Below the pieces are notes generated by a model, which did no database searches, was not told the origin of the DNA, and saw only the letters and a list, made by a program, of their open reading frames with translations. Below are positions 1 through 8,729 of a stretch of 64,000 nucleotides of DNA, piece by piece. Within the stretch, counting starts at the first letter, position 1. Every line of letters starts with the position of its first letter. Position numbers and translations under genes: made by a program. Origin of the DNA: Maribacter sp. 1_MG-2023 (lineage in GTDB: Bacteria > Bacteroidota > Bacteroidia > Flavobacteriales > Flavobacteriaceae); contig NZ_JAUOPN010000001.1 of assembly GCF_030547005.1 (NCBI RefSeq), positions 310,001 through 374,000 of the forward strand, given 5' to 3'.

Positions 1-1
1 A

Positions 2-643
2 CATCCTGAGAATGGTGTGTGGACAGGAGAAATTCCTATATCTGTAAAAAACAAAAAATCGGTAGCCATGCATATTGCTTTATTAAGTCCGAATGGGTAC
101 ACACGGTTTAAAAAAAATATTGACCTAAAAAAACCTGTAGCTCCTAAAGTTACAGCAATAGTTGGGGGTAAAAATTCAGCCAGGGTATATTTTGAGGAAG
201 TGGCAGGGGCAAAGGAATATTTTATACAATTCCAAAACTTAAAAGGCGAAACGGTTACAACTGCTAAAACGATATCCAATTATATTACTGTTGATAGTCT
301 ACCCAACTCTTCTGTAAAAGCAGAACTAATAGCAGTAAATGGTAAGGGATCTGAGTCTGTCATGGTCAACTTAACAAGGAGTGAGCAAGAATTACCACCT
401 GTTATTTGGGATGCTTTTATACGAGATAATCGTATTGTGGTTGGATATTCTGGAGAATTAAATGATGAAGCGTATACCGTACGTTACGGAACTTCGCCAT
501 TAAACTTAAATCAAGAAATTACAACGTACACTAAAGGTATGATGACCATCCCCATTAAAGAAAGTGAAATATACTACCTGCAAATACAAAAAAAGGATAG
601 TTACGGATTGAGCAATTGGTCTCCAGTTAAAAAAATAAATTAA
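2..643 (+). CDS. C-terminal part of a large secreted protein with FN3-like modules (5' truncated by window edge)
   Basis: The reading frame is open from base 2, so the true start lies outside the window. A GTG at 17 is an internal valine codon and not a convincing start. About 213 residues are visible. After a short beta-rich stretch there are two regions with fibronectin type III-like character, about residues 40-120 and 130-213, the second ending in a typical strand with SNWSP. Such modules often end secreted glycoside hydrolases or binding proteins in Bacteroidetes. No catalytic motif is visible. The stop is 7 bases before the next gene, so it is probably co-transcribed with the three glycosidase-like genes that follow. 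The enzyme family cannot be named from this fragment. Confidence 0.6.
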   Translation, partial: HPENGVWTGEIPISVKNKKSVAMHIALLSPNGYTRFKKNIDLKKPVAPKVTAIVGGKNSARVYFEEVAGAKEYFIQFQNLKGETVTTAKTISNYITVDSLPNSSVKAELIAVNGKGSESVMVNLTRSEQELPPVIWDAFIRDNRIVVGYSGELNDEAYTVRYGTSPLNLNQEITTYTKGMMTIPIKESEIYYLQIQKKDSYGLSNWSPVKKIN

Positions 644-650
644 TCCTTAA

Positions 651-1763
651 ATGAAAAATATAATTTCCATAGTATTATTCATTGCCTTGTTTGGAGCTTG
701 TGCTCAAAAACCAAAACAAAAAGCATCAGAAAAGGTAGAAAATTATAAGATAGTATTAGGGAAAGTATCTAAATCTTCTGTATTCAAAGAAGAGGGCAAA
801 AGTGTTTGGGGAGGTACATTAACCAAAGGTGAAGATGGCTTATACCATATGTTTTACTCTAGATGGCCAAAAGAGATTGGTTGGGAATGGGTTAATTATT
901 CTGAAATAGCGCATGCCACGGCTACTAGTCCATTTGGACCGTTTTCTTTTCAAGATGTGGCTTTGGGTGATAGGGGTGAAAAATTCTGGGACGGAGCGAC
1001 TACGCATAACCCTACCATCCTTAAAATTAAAGGAAAGTACTACTTATATTATATGGGCAATACCGGAAATAAAGAAATTGTAAGTATTCCCGGAAACCCT
1101 AAATTAAATTGGGAGCATAGAAACAACCAAAGAATAGGAGTTGCCGTTGCCGATGGTCCTAACGGACCGTGGAAAAGATTTGATACGCCTGTTTTAGATA
1201 TTGCTCATGGAGATGATAAGGCACATGACGCCTTGATGACTTCGAACCCATCTGTATGCGAAATGCCAGATGGTAAAATACTAATGGTATACAAAGCGGT
1301 AGGGAAAGCATTTAAATTACCAGCTGGTGGTCCTGTAGTACATATGGTGGCTATTGCAGATTCGCCAACCGGACCTTTTAAAAAGTATCCTGATCCAATA
1401 TTTGTGTTTGAAGGAGAAACATTTCCTGCCGAAGACCCTTACATCTGGTACCAAGATGGTAAATATCATGCTATAGTAAAACGAATGAAGCATGAAGGAA
1501 ATAAGCGTTTATTCTCATTAGTCCATTATGAATCTGAAGATGGAATTAAATGGGACAAAGCAAAATATTTTGAAGTTTCAGATAGAACGGTTACTTGGGA
1601 AGATGGTACCCGTACCAAGTTTAATCATTTAGAGCGTCCGCAAGTTTTTATGGAAAATGGAGCTCCTGTTGCTTTGTTATGTGCAGCAGATACTATTGAT
1701 GTGAATAATGTCAGGCATTCCTTCAATATTCAAATTCCATTACAGATCACTAAAGAAAAATAA
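651..1763 (+). CDS. Five-bladed beta-propeller glycosidase-like lipoprotein (GH43/GH117-like fold, family unresolved)
   Basis: 370 residues. The signal peptide ends in a lipobox (FGAC, Cys17), so an outer-membrane or periplasmic lipoprotein is expected. Repeated propeller-type segments are visible: GLYHMFYSRW, HNPTILKIKGKYYLYYMGN, VAVADGPNGPWKRF, DSPTGPF and EDPYIWYQDGKYHAIV. Short acidic NP/DP motifs at the start of blades resemble the catalytic layout of GH43, GH32 and GH117 enzymes. It lies between an FN3-type protein and a GH2, with gaps of 7 and 3 bases, so it is probably in the same operon. Removal of an alpha- or beta-linked end sugar from a galactan oligosaccharide is plausible. The substrate is not determinable here, and I cannot assign a CAZy family with certainty. 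Confidence 0.7.
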   Translation: MKNIISIVLFIALFGACAQKPKQKASEKVENYKIVLGKVSKSSVFKEEGKSVWGGTLTKGEDGLYHMFYSRWPKEIGWEWVNYSEIAHATATSPFGPFSFQDVALGDRGEKFWDGATTHNPTILKIKGKYYLYYMGNTGNKEIVSIPGNPKLNWEHRNNQRIGVAVADGPNGPWKRFDTPVLDIAHGDDKAHDALMTSNPSVCEMPDGKILMVYKAVGKAFKLPAGGPVVHMVAIADSPTGPFKKYPDPIFVFEGETFPAEDPYIWYQDGKYHAIVKRMKHEGNKRLFSLVHYESEDGIKWDKAKYFEVSDRTVTWEDGTRTKFNHLERPQVFMENGAPVALLCAADTIDVNNVRHSFNIQIPLQITKEK

Positions 1764-1766
1764 AGT

Positions 1767-3503
1767 ATGAATAAGAAGCTCTTTTTACTGTTATCTATTA
1801 TTGTTTTATGGGGTGTTTCCTGTAAAAAAGTAAGCCCCCTAAACGATTTTAATACCTATGAGAAGAATAAATCTTTAGATGGTACTTGGCAATTTTTAGC
1901 ATCAAATACTATAGCAGAAACAGCAGTGTTGTCGCAAACAGACCAGCAATGGGATACCATTACTGTGCCTGGCAATTGGGATACTAGAGAAAAATACGGC
2001 ACTTATGTGGGCAAAGGGTATTATAAAAAAAGCTTCACACTTCCTGAAAATTGGGAAGACAAGCACATTAGATTAAAATTTGGGGCGGTATATCAAACGG
2101 CAAAGGTTTGGTTAAATGGAAATTTATTAGGAATCAACGTTGGAGGCTATTTACCTTTTGATTTTGAAATAACCCCATTTATACATAAAACTGGAACAAA
2201 TGATGTGGTAGTAATGGCAGATAACACCATTAAACGAGGTGCATGGTGGGCTTGGGGCGGTATAAGTAGAGCAGTGGTTTTAGAAGCTAATGAACCTGTG
2301 CGTTTGGTATACCAGCATATTAGTTCGGTACCCGATTTTGAGAATAATTTGGTGAATTTCAGCATCAAGTACAGAATAGAAAACAGTGAAGAATCTTCTG
2401 TAAATGTTACCATTAATTCAACAATTAAAGAAAAAGAAAAGCTGCCTGAAACTTTATTAACCTTAGATGCCGGTGAAGTAGAAGAAGTAATCGTAACATT
2501 TAAGAGAAAGTTATCTGACTTTGATTTATGGCATTTTAATTCGCCTAATTTATATCAATTAGCTACAGATGTAGAAGTAGATGGCAAGTTGCAGGATCAA
2601 ACAGTTGATAATTTTGGGATTAGAAAATTTGAGGTTAGAGGAGAACAGTTTTATTTAAATAATAGTGCTGTACGAATGAACGGTGTCAATCGTGTACACG
2701 ATCATCCTAACTACGGTAATACAGAACCAGATCAGTTAATAGAACAAGATATCTTGGATATAAAGTCTTTGGGGTGTAATTTTTCAAGACTAATGCATGC
2801 CCCTTTATCTAAAAATCTGTTAGATTTTTGTGACAAGAACGGATTCTTATTAGTGGAAGAAATTCCGGTTTGGGGAGATGAAGACCCTAATTCTTTTCCA
2901 AATAATCCACTAACAAAACAATGGTTAAATACCATGATTGAAAGAGATTTTAATCATCCTTCTGTAGTAGCCTGGAGTGTAGGTAATGAATTAAGAAATC
3001 CTGATGGTGATTGGGAGGATAAGGCGCTAACTAAAGAGCAATATGGTTACGTAGATTCTATGTTAGATTATGTAGCAACATTAGATAGTACACGGTTAAA
3101 AACTTATGTTAGTATTACTGCTTATAGAAAAGGGGAAATAGGAACGGAACCTTACGATAAAGTAGATTTTATATCAATGAATAGCTACGGAAATGCACCT
3201 GTATTGGCAGAAAAAACACATGAGAAATTCCCAGGAAAACCCATTTTTATTTCTGAAATAGGAATAGGTCAAATAGGTCCTGCACCAGAAGGTGCTTTGA
3301 GCGATGAATTGGTAGGCTATTTAAATGAATTGAAAAAGTACCCTTGGGTAACAGGCGTTTCTATTTGGAGCTATAATGATTACAGAAGTAATTATAAAGG
3401 TACACCCGCTTCGGGTTTTAGAGAATGGGGCATAGTTGATGAACATCGAAATAAAAAGAAAGCCTACCATCAATTAAAAGAAATTTACAAAGAGTGGGAA
3501 TAA
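1767..3503 (+). CDS. GH2 family beta-glycosidase (short, three-domain type; beta-galactosidase-like), lipoprotein
   Basis: 578 residues, with a lipobox VSC at Cys19. The order is the usual GH2 one: a jelly-roll sugar-binding domain (about 35-175, with VPGNWD and GISRAVVL), an immunoglobulin-like domain (about 180-285), then a TIM barrel. The acid/base glutamate is E408 in SVGNELRNP, after the HPSVVAW strand. The nucleophile is E497 in FISEIGIG. The length is that of beta-glucuronidase-like GH2 members without C-terminal extra domains. In this locus it probably cleaves beta-linked D-galactose from oligo-agar or oligo-porphyran, but that specificity is an inference. It sits 3 bases after the propeller gene and 39 before the GH117 gene. 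Confidence 0.85.
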   Translation: MNKKLFLLLSIIVLWGVSCKKVSPLNDFNTYEKNKSLDGTWQFLASNTIAETAVLSQTDQQWDTITVPGNWDTREKYGTYVGKGYYKKSFTLPENWEDKHIRLKFGAVYQTAKVWLNGNLLGINVGGYLPFDFEITPFIHKTGTNDVVVMADNTIKRGAWWAWGGISRAVVLEANEPVRLVYQHISSVPDFENNLVNFSIKYRIENSEESSVNVTINSTIKEKEKLPETLLTLDAGEVEEVIVTFKRKLSDFDLWHFNSPNLYQLATDVEVDGKLQDQTVDNFGIRKFEVRGEQFYLNNSAVRMNGVNRVHDHPNYGNTEPDQLIEQDILDIKSLGCNFSRLMHAPLSKNLLDFCDKNGFLLVEEIPVWGDEDPNSFPNNPLTKQWLNTMIERDFNHPSVVAWSVGNELRNPDGDWEDKALTKEQYGYVDSMLDYVATLDSTRLKTYVSITAYRKGEIGTEPYDKVDFISMNSYGNAPVLAEKTHEKFPGKPIFISEIGIGQIGPAPEGALSDELVGYLNELKKYPWVTGVSIWSYNDYRSNYKGTPASGFREWGIVDEHRNKKKAYHQLKEIYKEWE

Positions 3504-3542
3504 TTTTAAATAGTAAAATTCACATTAAACAACATATAAACT

Positions 3543-4850
3543 ATGAAGTTTTCACATAATTTGAAGATAAGTACTTTTTTACTGGTAGTGCTCTCGGCAA
3601 TATCTTGTACACAGAAAGAAGCTAAGGTTGTAGACAATGTCATAATCGATACTTTACAGGTTTTTCCTTTTAAAATGCCTATTGAAAAGCCAAATATTCC
3701 GCTTAGTGCTTCTTCAGAACGAATGTTTAATTACCCAACACCAAGAGTTCAAGACAACGAACTTTTCTCGCAATTTAAGTATACGCGTTTAAATGGTTTT
3801 GATTATAATAATGGTGATGGTACTATTTCTAGAAGAGATCCTTCTAGACCAATCTTGGTAAATGATACTTATTATGTTTGGTACACTAAAAGGCATACAG
3901 TAGTACCTCCTATTGGTTGGAATCGTGCGGCAGAGGCTACCGATGTAATACCTTCTACCGATTGGGATTTATGTGATATTTGGTATGCTACTAGTAAAGA
4001 CGGAGTTACTTGGGAAGAAAAAGGGGTGGCTATTTCACGTCCTGAAAAGCCAAAGTCAGGATGGCGTTCTGTGGCTACGCCCGATATTCTTGTTTGGAAG
4101 AATAAATACTATCTGTACTACCAAGCTTTTGATGAACCTAGTGGGTTAAAAGGCGATTTATGCCCTGTCTCTATTTCATATGCCGACTCGCCTGATGGTC
4201 CTTGGATTCATGGTGGCGATAAAGTAATTCCGTTTGGTAAAGAGGGAGAGTGGGACCACAAAGCTACACATGACCCGCAACCTATAGTTCATGATGGAAA
4301 AATTTATGTATACTACAAAGCAGCCTATAATAAATGGCCAGATAATAGAACTAACTATGCAGTAGGGCACGGTTTGGCAATAGCAGAAGATCCTTTAGGG
4401 CCTTATAAAAAACACTATTTAAATCCGGTTATGCAATCAGGTCATGAGACCACATATTGGCCTTATAAAGGAGGTGTTGCCACCTTGGCTATCAAAGATG
4501 GAAACGAACGTGAAACCATACAATATGCTGAAGACGGAGTAAATTTTAAAATTGCATCGAGTGTTTCTTTAACTCCATCAGCGGCCGCACCTTTTGTTGC
4601 AGATGCATTTACAGATACTAAAGATGGTAGAGGTTTTACTTGGGGTCTATCTCATTTCATAAATGCGGGTACACCAGGAAAAGGATATTCAATTTTAGGG
4701 AGATTTGATTGCGATTTGAGTTTGGATTATGATGAGCCAGCTTTTAAGAATACCGGTGTTTGGCATAAGCCCGAAGTTTATTTTGCACAAGGTATGGGTT
4801 CTATTAATCAACACCCAGAGGGTAGAGCGATAAAGAAAAATAAAGATTGA
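3543..4850 (+). CDS. GH117 alpha-1,3-(3,6-anhydro)-L-galactosidase-like lipoprotein
   Basis: 435 residues, lipobox AISC at Cys22. It has a five-bladed propeller with the features expected of GH117: catalytic base region RRDPS (D99), HDPQPIV (D244) and SGHETTYWP (H301, E302). The segments [10 protein letters not shown] and GVATLAI are also typical of the family. GH117 enzymes release 3,6-anhydro-L-galactose from the non-reducing end of neoagaro-oligosaccharides; some clades have other or unknown activity. This is the last gene of the left plus-strand operon and is followed by a convergent GH16 gene. Its presence ties the locus to agar-type (L-series) galactans rather than carrageenans. A related but divergent GH117 lies at 58937-60163. 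Confidence 0.88.
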   Translation: MKFSHNLKISTFLLVVLSAISCTQKEAKVVDNVIIDTLQVFPFKMPIEKPNIPLSASSERMFNYPTPRVQDNELFSQFKYTRLNGFDYNNGDGTISRRDPSRPILVNDTYYVWYTKRHTVVPPIGWNRAAEATDVIPSTDWDLCDIWYATSKDGVTWEEKGVAISRPEKPKSGWRSVATPDILVWKNKYYLYYQAFDEPSGLKGDLCPVSISYADSPDGPWIHGGDKVIPFGKEGEWDHKATHDPQPIVHDGKIYVYYKAAYNKWPDNRTNYAVGHGLAIAEDPLGPYKKHYLNPVMQSGHETTYWPYKGGVATLAIKDGNERETIQYAEDGVNFKIASSVSLTPSAAAPFVADAFTDTKDGRGFTWGLSHFINAGTPGKGYSILGRFDCDLSLDYDEPAFKNTGVWHKPEVYFAQGMGSINQHPEGRAIKKNKD

Positions 4851-4982
4851 TTTTAGAAGGGATTTTAAAATGAATTTGGAAGGCAATTACTTCATTTACT
4901 AAATGCATTAGTACATGGATTAAAAGAGCGACGACCAATGCAACTACTAGAAGTGATTAGATGAAATATGTATTTGAGTTTA

Positions 4983-6038
4983 CTATTGGTCTTCAAGCTT
5001 CCAAACTCTTATCCAATCAATTTTAGTGTAACGATTTTCTAATGGTTGTTCAAACCCCATTTCTTGCGCCGTAGTTTCTTCGATCCAATCATAGAAATTA
5101 CTTGACATAATCAACCGTAGTGCTCCATTAAAAGGAATAACAGGCGTAACAGATTCTTCTAAGGCTCCATCAATATAAAAATCAACTTTACTGCCATCTG
5201 CGTACCAATAGGCGGCGTAAATATGAAACTCTTCAGAATTATTTTTTTCAAAATTACTTTTACCTCCTTTTGTCTGTCTTGCTCCGATATTGTTACAAGG
5301 GCTATTATGTCTATGGGTATTGTAATGAAATATTTTATCCCAATCAGAAGTTACTGCCCAATCATCATTTGTCCAATCATCACCTAATTCACCAGTAAAA
5401 ACACCTACGCATTCTTGAATGTCTATTTCAAGATTCTCACCATCATTAAAGTTTTCTGTACATGGTTTGGTTTCAGATTTTAACCAAAATGCAGCAGACA
5501 TAGCCGTTTTGCTAGCTTTCATACGTGCTTCAATATAATAGCCCGGCTCTGCTAAGGTTTTTCCATAAATATATGCTCCGCCATACCTGCGTTCTGAGGG
5601 TTCGTTGGTATTGTCTTTAGGTGAATATTTAGGGCTATCAAATTTCTCTCCTTCTATTCTTAAATAACCATCGCCCGTGCTAACATTATCGGCTTCAAAA
5701 AGAGATCTTCCTGATCCGTACCAACCTCGATCTTGACCGTTCCAAATAAATTCTGGAGTCGGATTCCATTTATCGGTGTCTAATTCATTACCATCAAATT
5801 CATCAGAAAGTCCATCAACCTTGACCCATTTTTTATCTTCTGATTTGGGGTCTTGATTTTCTATAAAAGTTGGTTTCAGAGATGTATCTGGCTCGATTTC
5901 TTCAATCGGAGTCTCAATTTCTTCCTCTTGGCTTACTTCAATGTCTTCAATAACTTCTATATCATTTGTATCAGAATTACTGCAGGCAAAAATGGAAATT
6001 AATAAAAGGAGAGATAGGACTTTAATAGTTTCGGACAT
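4983..6038 (-). CDS. GH16 endo-beta-galactanase-like lipoprotein (agarase/porphyranase type)
   Basis: 351 residues, lipobox FAC at Cys19, followed by a very acidic linker (about residues 27-55) that probably spaces the enzyme from the membrane. The GH16 beta-jelly-roll covers about 70-351. The active-site motif reads EIDIQE (E204, D206, E209), the ExDxxE form of agarases and porphyranases. WNPTPEFIWNG and the C-terminal strand IDWIRVWKL are also typical. An inserted region (about 190-265) carries cysteines at 193 and 210 and one in the NSPCNN segment, more than usual for the family. It is expected to cut the galactan backbone at the cell surface. Subfamily and exact substrate cannot be settled by eye. 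Confidence 0.82.
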   Translation of the reverse strand: MSETIKVLSLLLLISIFACSNSDTNDIEVIEDIEVSQEEEIETPIEEIEPDTSLKPTFIENQDPKSEDKKWVKVDGLSDEFDGNELDTDKWNPTPEFIWNGQDRGWYGSGRSLFEADNVSTGDGYLRIEGEKFDSPKYSPKDNTNEPSERRYGGAYIYGKTLAEPGYYIEARMKASKTAMSAAFWLKSETKPCTENFNDGENLEIDIQECVGVFTGELGDDWTNDDWAVTSDWDKIFHYNTHRHNSPCNNIGARQTKGGKSNFEKNNSEEFHIYAAYWYADGSKVDFYIDGALEESVTPVIPFNGALRLIMSSNFYDWIEETTAQEMGFEQPLENRYTKIDWIRVWKLEDQ

Positions 6039-6103
6039 TATTTAATTTTTTATAAAACTATTCTGAAAAGATTTCAGTTCAACCTTTAAATGTTCAGAAG
6101 TAT

Positions 6104-6117
6104 AACACATATGGTTT
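6104..6117 (-). promoter_or_regulatory. Candidate regulator box (CATATG-centred) upstream of the GH16 gene
   Basis: The plus-strand sequence AACACATATGGTTT lies 66 bases upstream of the GH16 start. Read on the coding strand it is AAACCATATGTGTT. Closely similar boxes occur upstream of the 957-residue GH2, the sulfatase-led operon and the divergent regulator/L-galactose promoters. It is a candidate binding site for a shared regulator, possibly the hybrid two-component system. This rests on similarity between sites only. Confidence 0.35.
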
Positions 6118-6221
6118 TTAAAATATTCGTTATAATTTTATAAAGTACTTTCTTTGAAGTAAAATAACTTCAACGACTTTTGAGTAAAGGATTAGTTTAT
6201 AGTTATTGTTCGGTGTTAGCT

Positions 6222-7848
6222 TTAATGTTTCGCATTTGGAAAAGCATCATTGGTGTATCTCAAAACCATTGGTTTTCCGCTACCTCTAGCTGTAGTAATT
6301 TTTGTTTTCCATTGCGCTCTAAGATTTTCTAAAATTTTAGAATGTTCAGGTCTGTCGGCTAAGTTATGAAGCTCGTTAGAATCTTCTTTTAGGTTATATA
6401 ATTCTTCATAAACAGGTTGTTCTCCATGTAAAGGAGCATCAATGTAATCTCGATAAATGGCTATTTGCGGGTCGTGCATTGTATACAGTATTTCATTGAC
6501 TGGTATACCTATTTCTTTGGCGTACTTAATTTCTTTTGAGGCAGAGAAATTATTGTTCTTGTAATATCGAATGTATTTCCATTCTTTATTCTGAACCGAT
6601 TCGCACCTAGGATTGCCGAAATGTGTAGACCATAAGTTTTCGGTATATACATAATCTCGAACTTCAATTTTTGAACCTTTTATTAAATTGGAGATATCTG
6701 CACCTTGAAAGGTTTCTGGAGCTTTAATACCTGCATAGGCAAGCATTGTTGGCGCTATATCAATAGTTTGTACCAAGGCATCGCTTTTTAGTTGCATTAG
6801 GATCAAAAACAATTATAGGTACATGGGTAGTTTGCTCATAACATAGCGCCTTACCACCTAAACCTAGTTCGCCACCAAATAAGCCATGGTCAGAAGTGAA
6901 AATGATAATGGTATTTGTATCTAGTTTTAGATCTTTAAGTTTATCTATAAGATTGCCCACCAATCTATCTATGCCAGTCATGGCCTCTAATTCTCTTATA
7001 TAACGTTCCTTCTTGTCCTCAGGATTATCTACATAATTATATCCTTCTTGTCTGTCTTCAGTTTTAAGGAGATCTGCAGGCAGTTTAGGTGTTTTTATAT
7101 CTGCCTTAGCAATGTAATTTTCAGGAAGAGGAAGGTCAATATCACGATACATTGTTTTGTAAATGGCATCATCGGTTTCTTTTAATTTCATAGAACGGGT
7201 ACCGGCGCCATGTGGTAAATTAAAATTGATAGAAAGCATAAATGGTTTGTTCTTTGGTCTGTTTTCTAAAAAGTGAACGGCACCTTTTAATTTTCTGGCA
7301 TTTGGATCCAAAAAATCATTTACACCTTCATTAATGATTTCGGGTTGTGTAAAAGCAATAGCGTCATTAAAAATGCTATGATTGTCTTTCGGATAAAAAC
7401 CTAGATGGCCGTGCCCAGCGTACCAATAATCAAAACTCTTTTCCATGAGCCCGCTATCATAACCGCCATTACCAATGGGCGCATGATTTTTACCTACCCA
7501 GCCGGTATAATACCCATTATTGCGCATTACAACAGGATAAGAGTTTGCCCATGCAGTATCTGAAACACTTGTGCCAGAATTAAAATTTACGCCGTGCTTT
7601 CGTTCGTATTGACTTAATAAAATAGATATTCTACTAGGTGTACAAATGGCACTGGTAACATGTGCGTTCGTAAAAAGTATGCCTTCTTGTGCAATGTTAT
7701 CAATATTAGGGGTTTGAACAATTGGGTTACCTGTGCAACCTAATAAGTCATACGATTGGTCATCGGTTAAAATGAAAACAATATTGGGTTGGTCTTGTGC
7801 CTTATCTATAGTGGCTAATAGGAAAAGGAATAAAAGCGTTTTTTTCAT
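6222..7848 (-). pseudogene. S1-type sulfatase interrupted by a +1 frameshift in an A5/T5 run near base 6790
   Basis: The two halves are adjacent pieces of one sulfatase. The N-terminal frame (6760-7848, 362 residues) has a signal peptide, PNIVFILTDDQ, the formylglycine site C69-T-P-S-R, and TSDHG. It runs to ...FDPNATKK and then into junk. The C-terminal frame continues with KSDALVQTIDIAPTMLAYAG, exactly what follows in intact family members, and ends at 6222. On the coding strand the join reads ACTAAAAAGCGATGCC; one A fewer in the five-A run restores ATKSDALVQ. The break is therefore either a real frameshift or a homopolymer sequencing error. If intact, it would be a secreted sulfatase of about 540 residues working with the neighbouring GH16. 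The two upstream reading frames overlap by about 50 bases. Confidence 0.85.
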
Positions 7849-7879
7849 GTTTCATTTTTTTGATGTTTATTGCATGAAA

Positions 7880-7914
7880 ATTGGTTAAGGAATTTGGAGA
7901 ATTACTTAACCAAT
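7880..7914. repeat. Perfect 10-bp inverted repeat between SDR and sulfatase genes
   Basis: ATTGGTTAAG (7880-7889) and CTTAACCAAT (7905-7914) are exact complements separated by 15 bases. It lies after the SDR stop and before the sulfatase start on the minus strand. It could be a weak terminator for the module at 7932-12590, since four T follow on that strand, or a dyad operator for the sulfatase/GH16 pair. Confidence 0.4.
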
Positions 7915-7931
7915 ATCATGTTGCAATTATT

Positions 7932-8651
7932 TTAAGGATTCGTAGACCACAAAGAAGCCCCTTTAAGCATAGCTCTTCTTGGAAGTTTTAAACCGGCAAG
8001 AATCAATTCAGCAAAATCTTCTGGTTGTAACACGCTATCTTCTGAACCCTTTTCTGCAATACCGGCTTCAATCGACATATCAGATTCTATGGTGCTTGGG
8101 GTCAATGTAACAACCCTGATATTATTTTTACGTACTTCCTTCATCAAGGATTCAGACATGCCTATTACAGCAAATTTTGATGCTGAATATGCTGATGTAG
8201 TTGCATTTCCATTTACTCCTGCTGTAGAAGACACATTAATAATATCGCCTTCATTTTTAGCTATTAAAGACGGCAAAACTTCTTTAGTCACATAATACAT
8301 GCCCATAAGATTGGTTTGTATAATTTGAGTCCATTGTTCAACCGGCATGTCATTAAATGAACCAAAGCCCCCTATACCCGCGTTATTAACCAAAATATCT
8401 ACACCGCCTAATGTGTCTATGATGTTTTTAATATTTGTTTTGACGTCCTCATAATTGCCCACATCGAATACCGCATAAGTGGCGTTTACGCCCAGTGCTT
8501 CAATTTCTGAAACGGTTTCTTTTAATGTACTTTCAGTTCTACCAGTAATGGCTACATCAATACCTTCTTTGGCAAAAGCGATTGCCGTCGCTTTCCCAAG
8601 ACCTCTACCACCACCTGTGATGATGGCTTTTTTATTTTTTAAATTGCTCAT
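7932..8651 (-). CDS. Short-chain dehydrogenase/reductase (SDR), classical type
   Basis: 239 residues, cytoplasmic. The Rossmann nucleotide site is TGGGRGLG (about 12-19), followed by the NNAG motif at 89-92. The catalytic triad is S142, Y155 and K159 in YSASK. The sequence resembles the many FabG-like 3-oxoacyl or sugar-alcohol dehydrogenases, and the substrate cannot be deduced. It is the last gene of a five-gene minus-strand run (Crp-like regulator, HbpS/GlcG-like protein, lactonase-Dabb, porin, SDR) that does not resemble the surrounding polysaccharide genes. A general redox or detoxification role is as likely as a sugar role. Confidence 0.8.
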   Translation of the reverse strand: MSNLKNKKAIITGGGRGLGKATAIAFAKEGIDVAITGRTESTLKETVSEIEALGVNATYAVFDVGNYEDVKTNIKNIIDTLGGVDILVNNAGIGGFGSFNDMPVEQWTQIIQTNLMGMYYVTKEVLPSLIAKNEGDIINVSSTAGVNGNATTSAYSASKFAVIGMSESLMKEVRKNNIRVVTLTPSTIESDMSIEAGIAEKGSEDSVLQPEDFAELILAGLKLPRRAMLKGASLWSTNP

Positions 8652-8729
8652 TTTTATTTTTTAGTATGTTCAAATTTTTAAAAGTGTTAACAAACATCCT
8701 TCATTTACTTAAGTTTTAGGTCGGCTTTT

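Noticed and set aside
3528-3541. AACAACATATAAAC before the GH117 start as a further CATATG-type box
   Set aside because: It ends only one base before the start codon region, too close for an operator, and only half of the motif matches.
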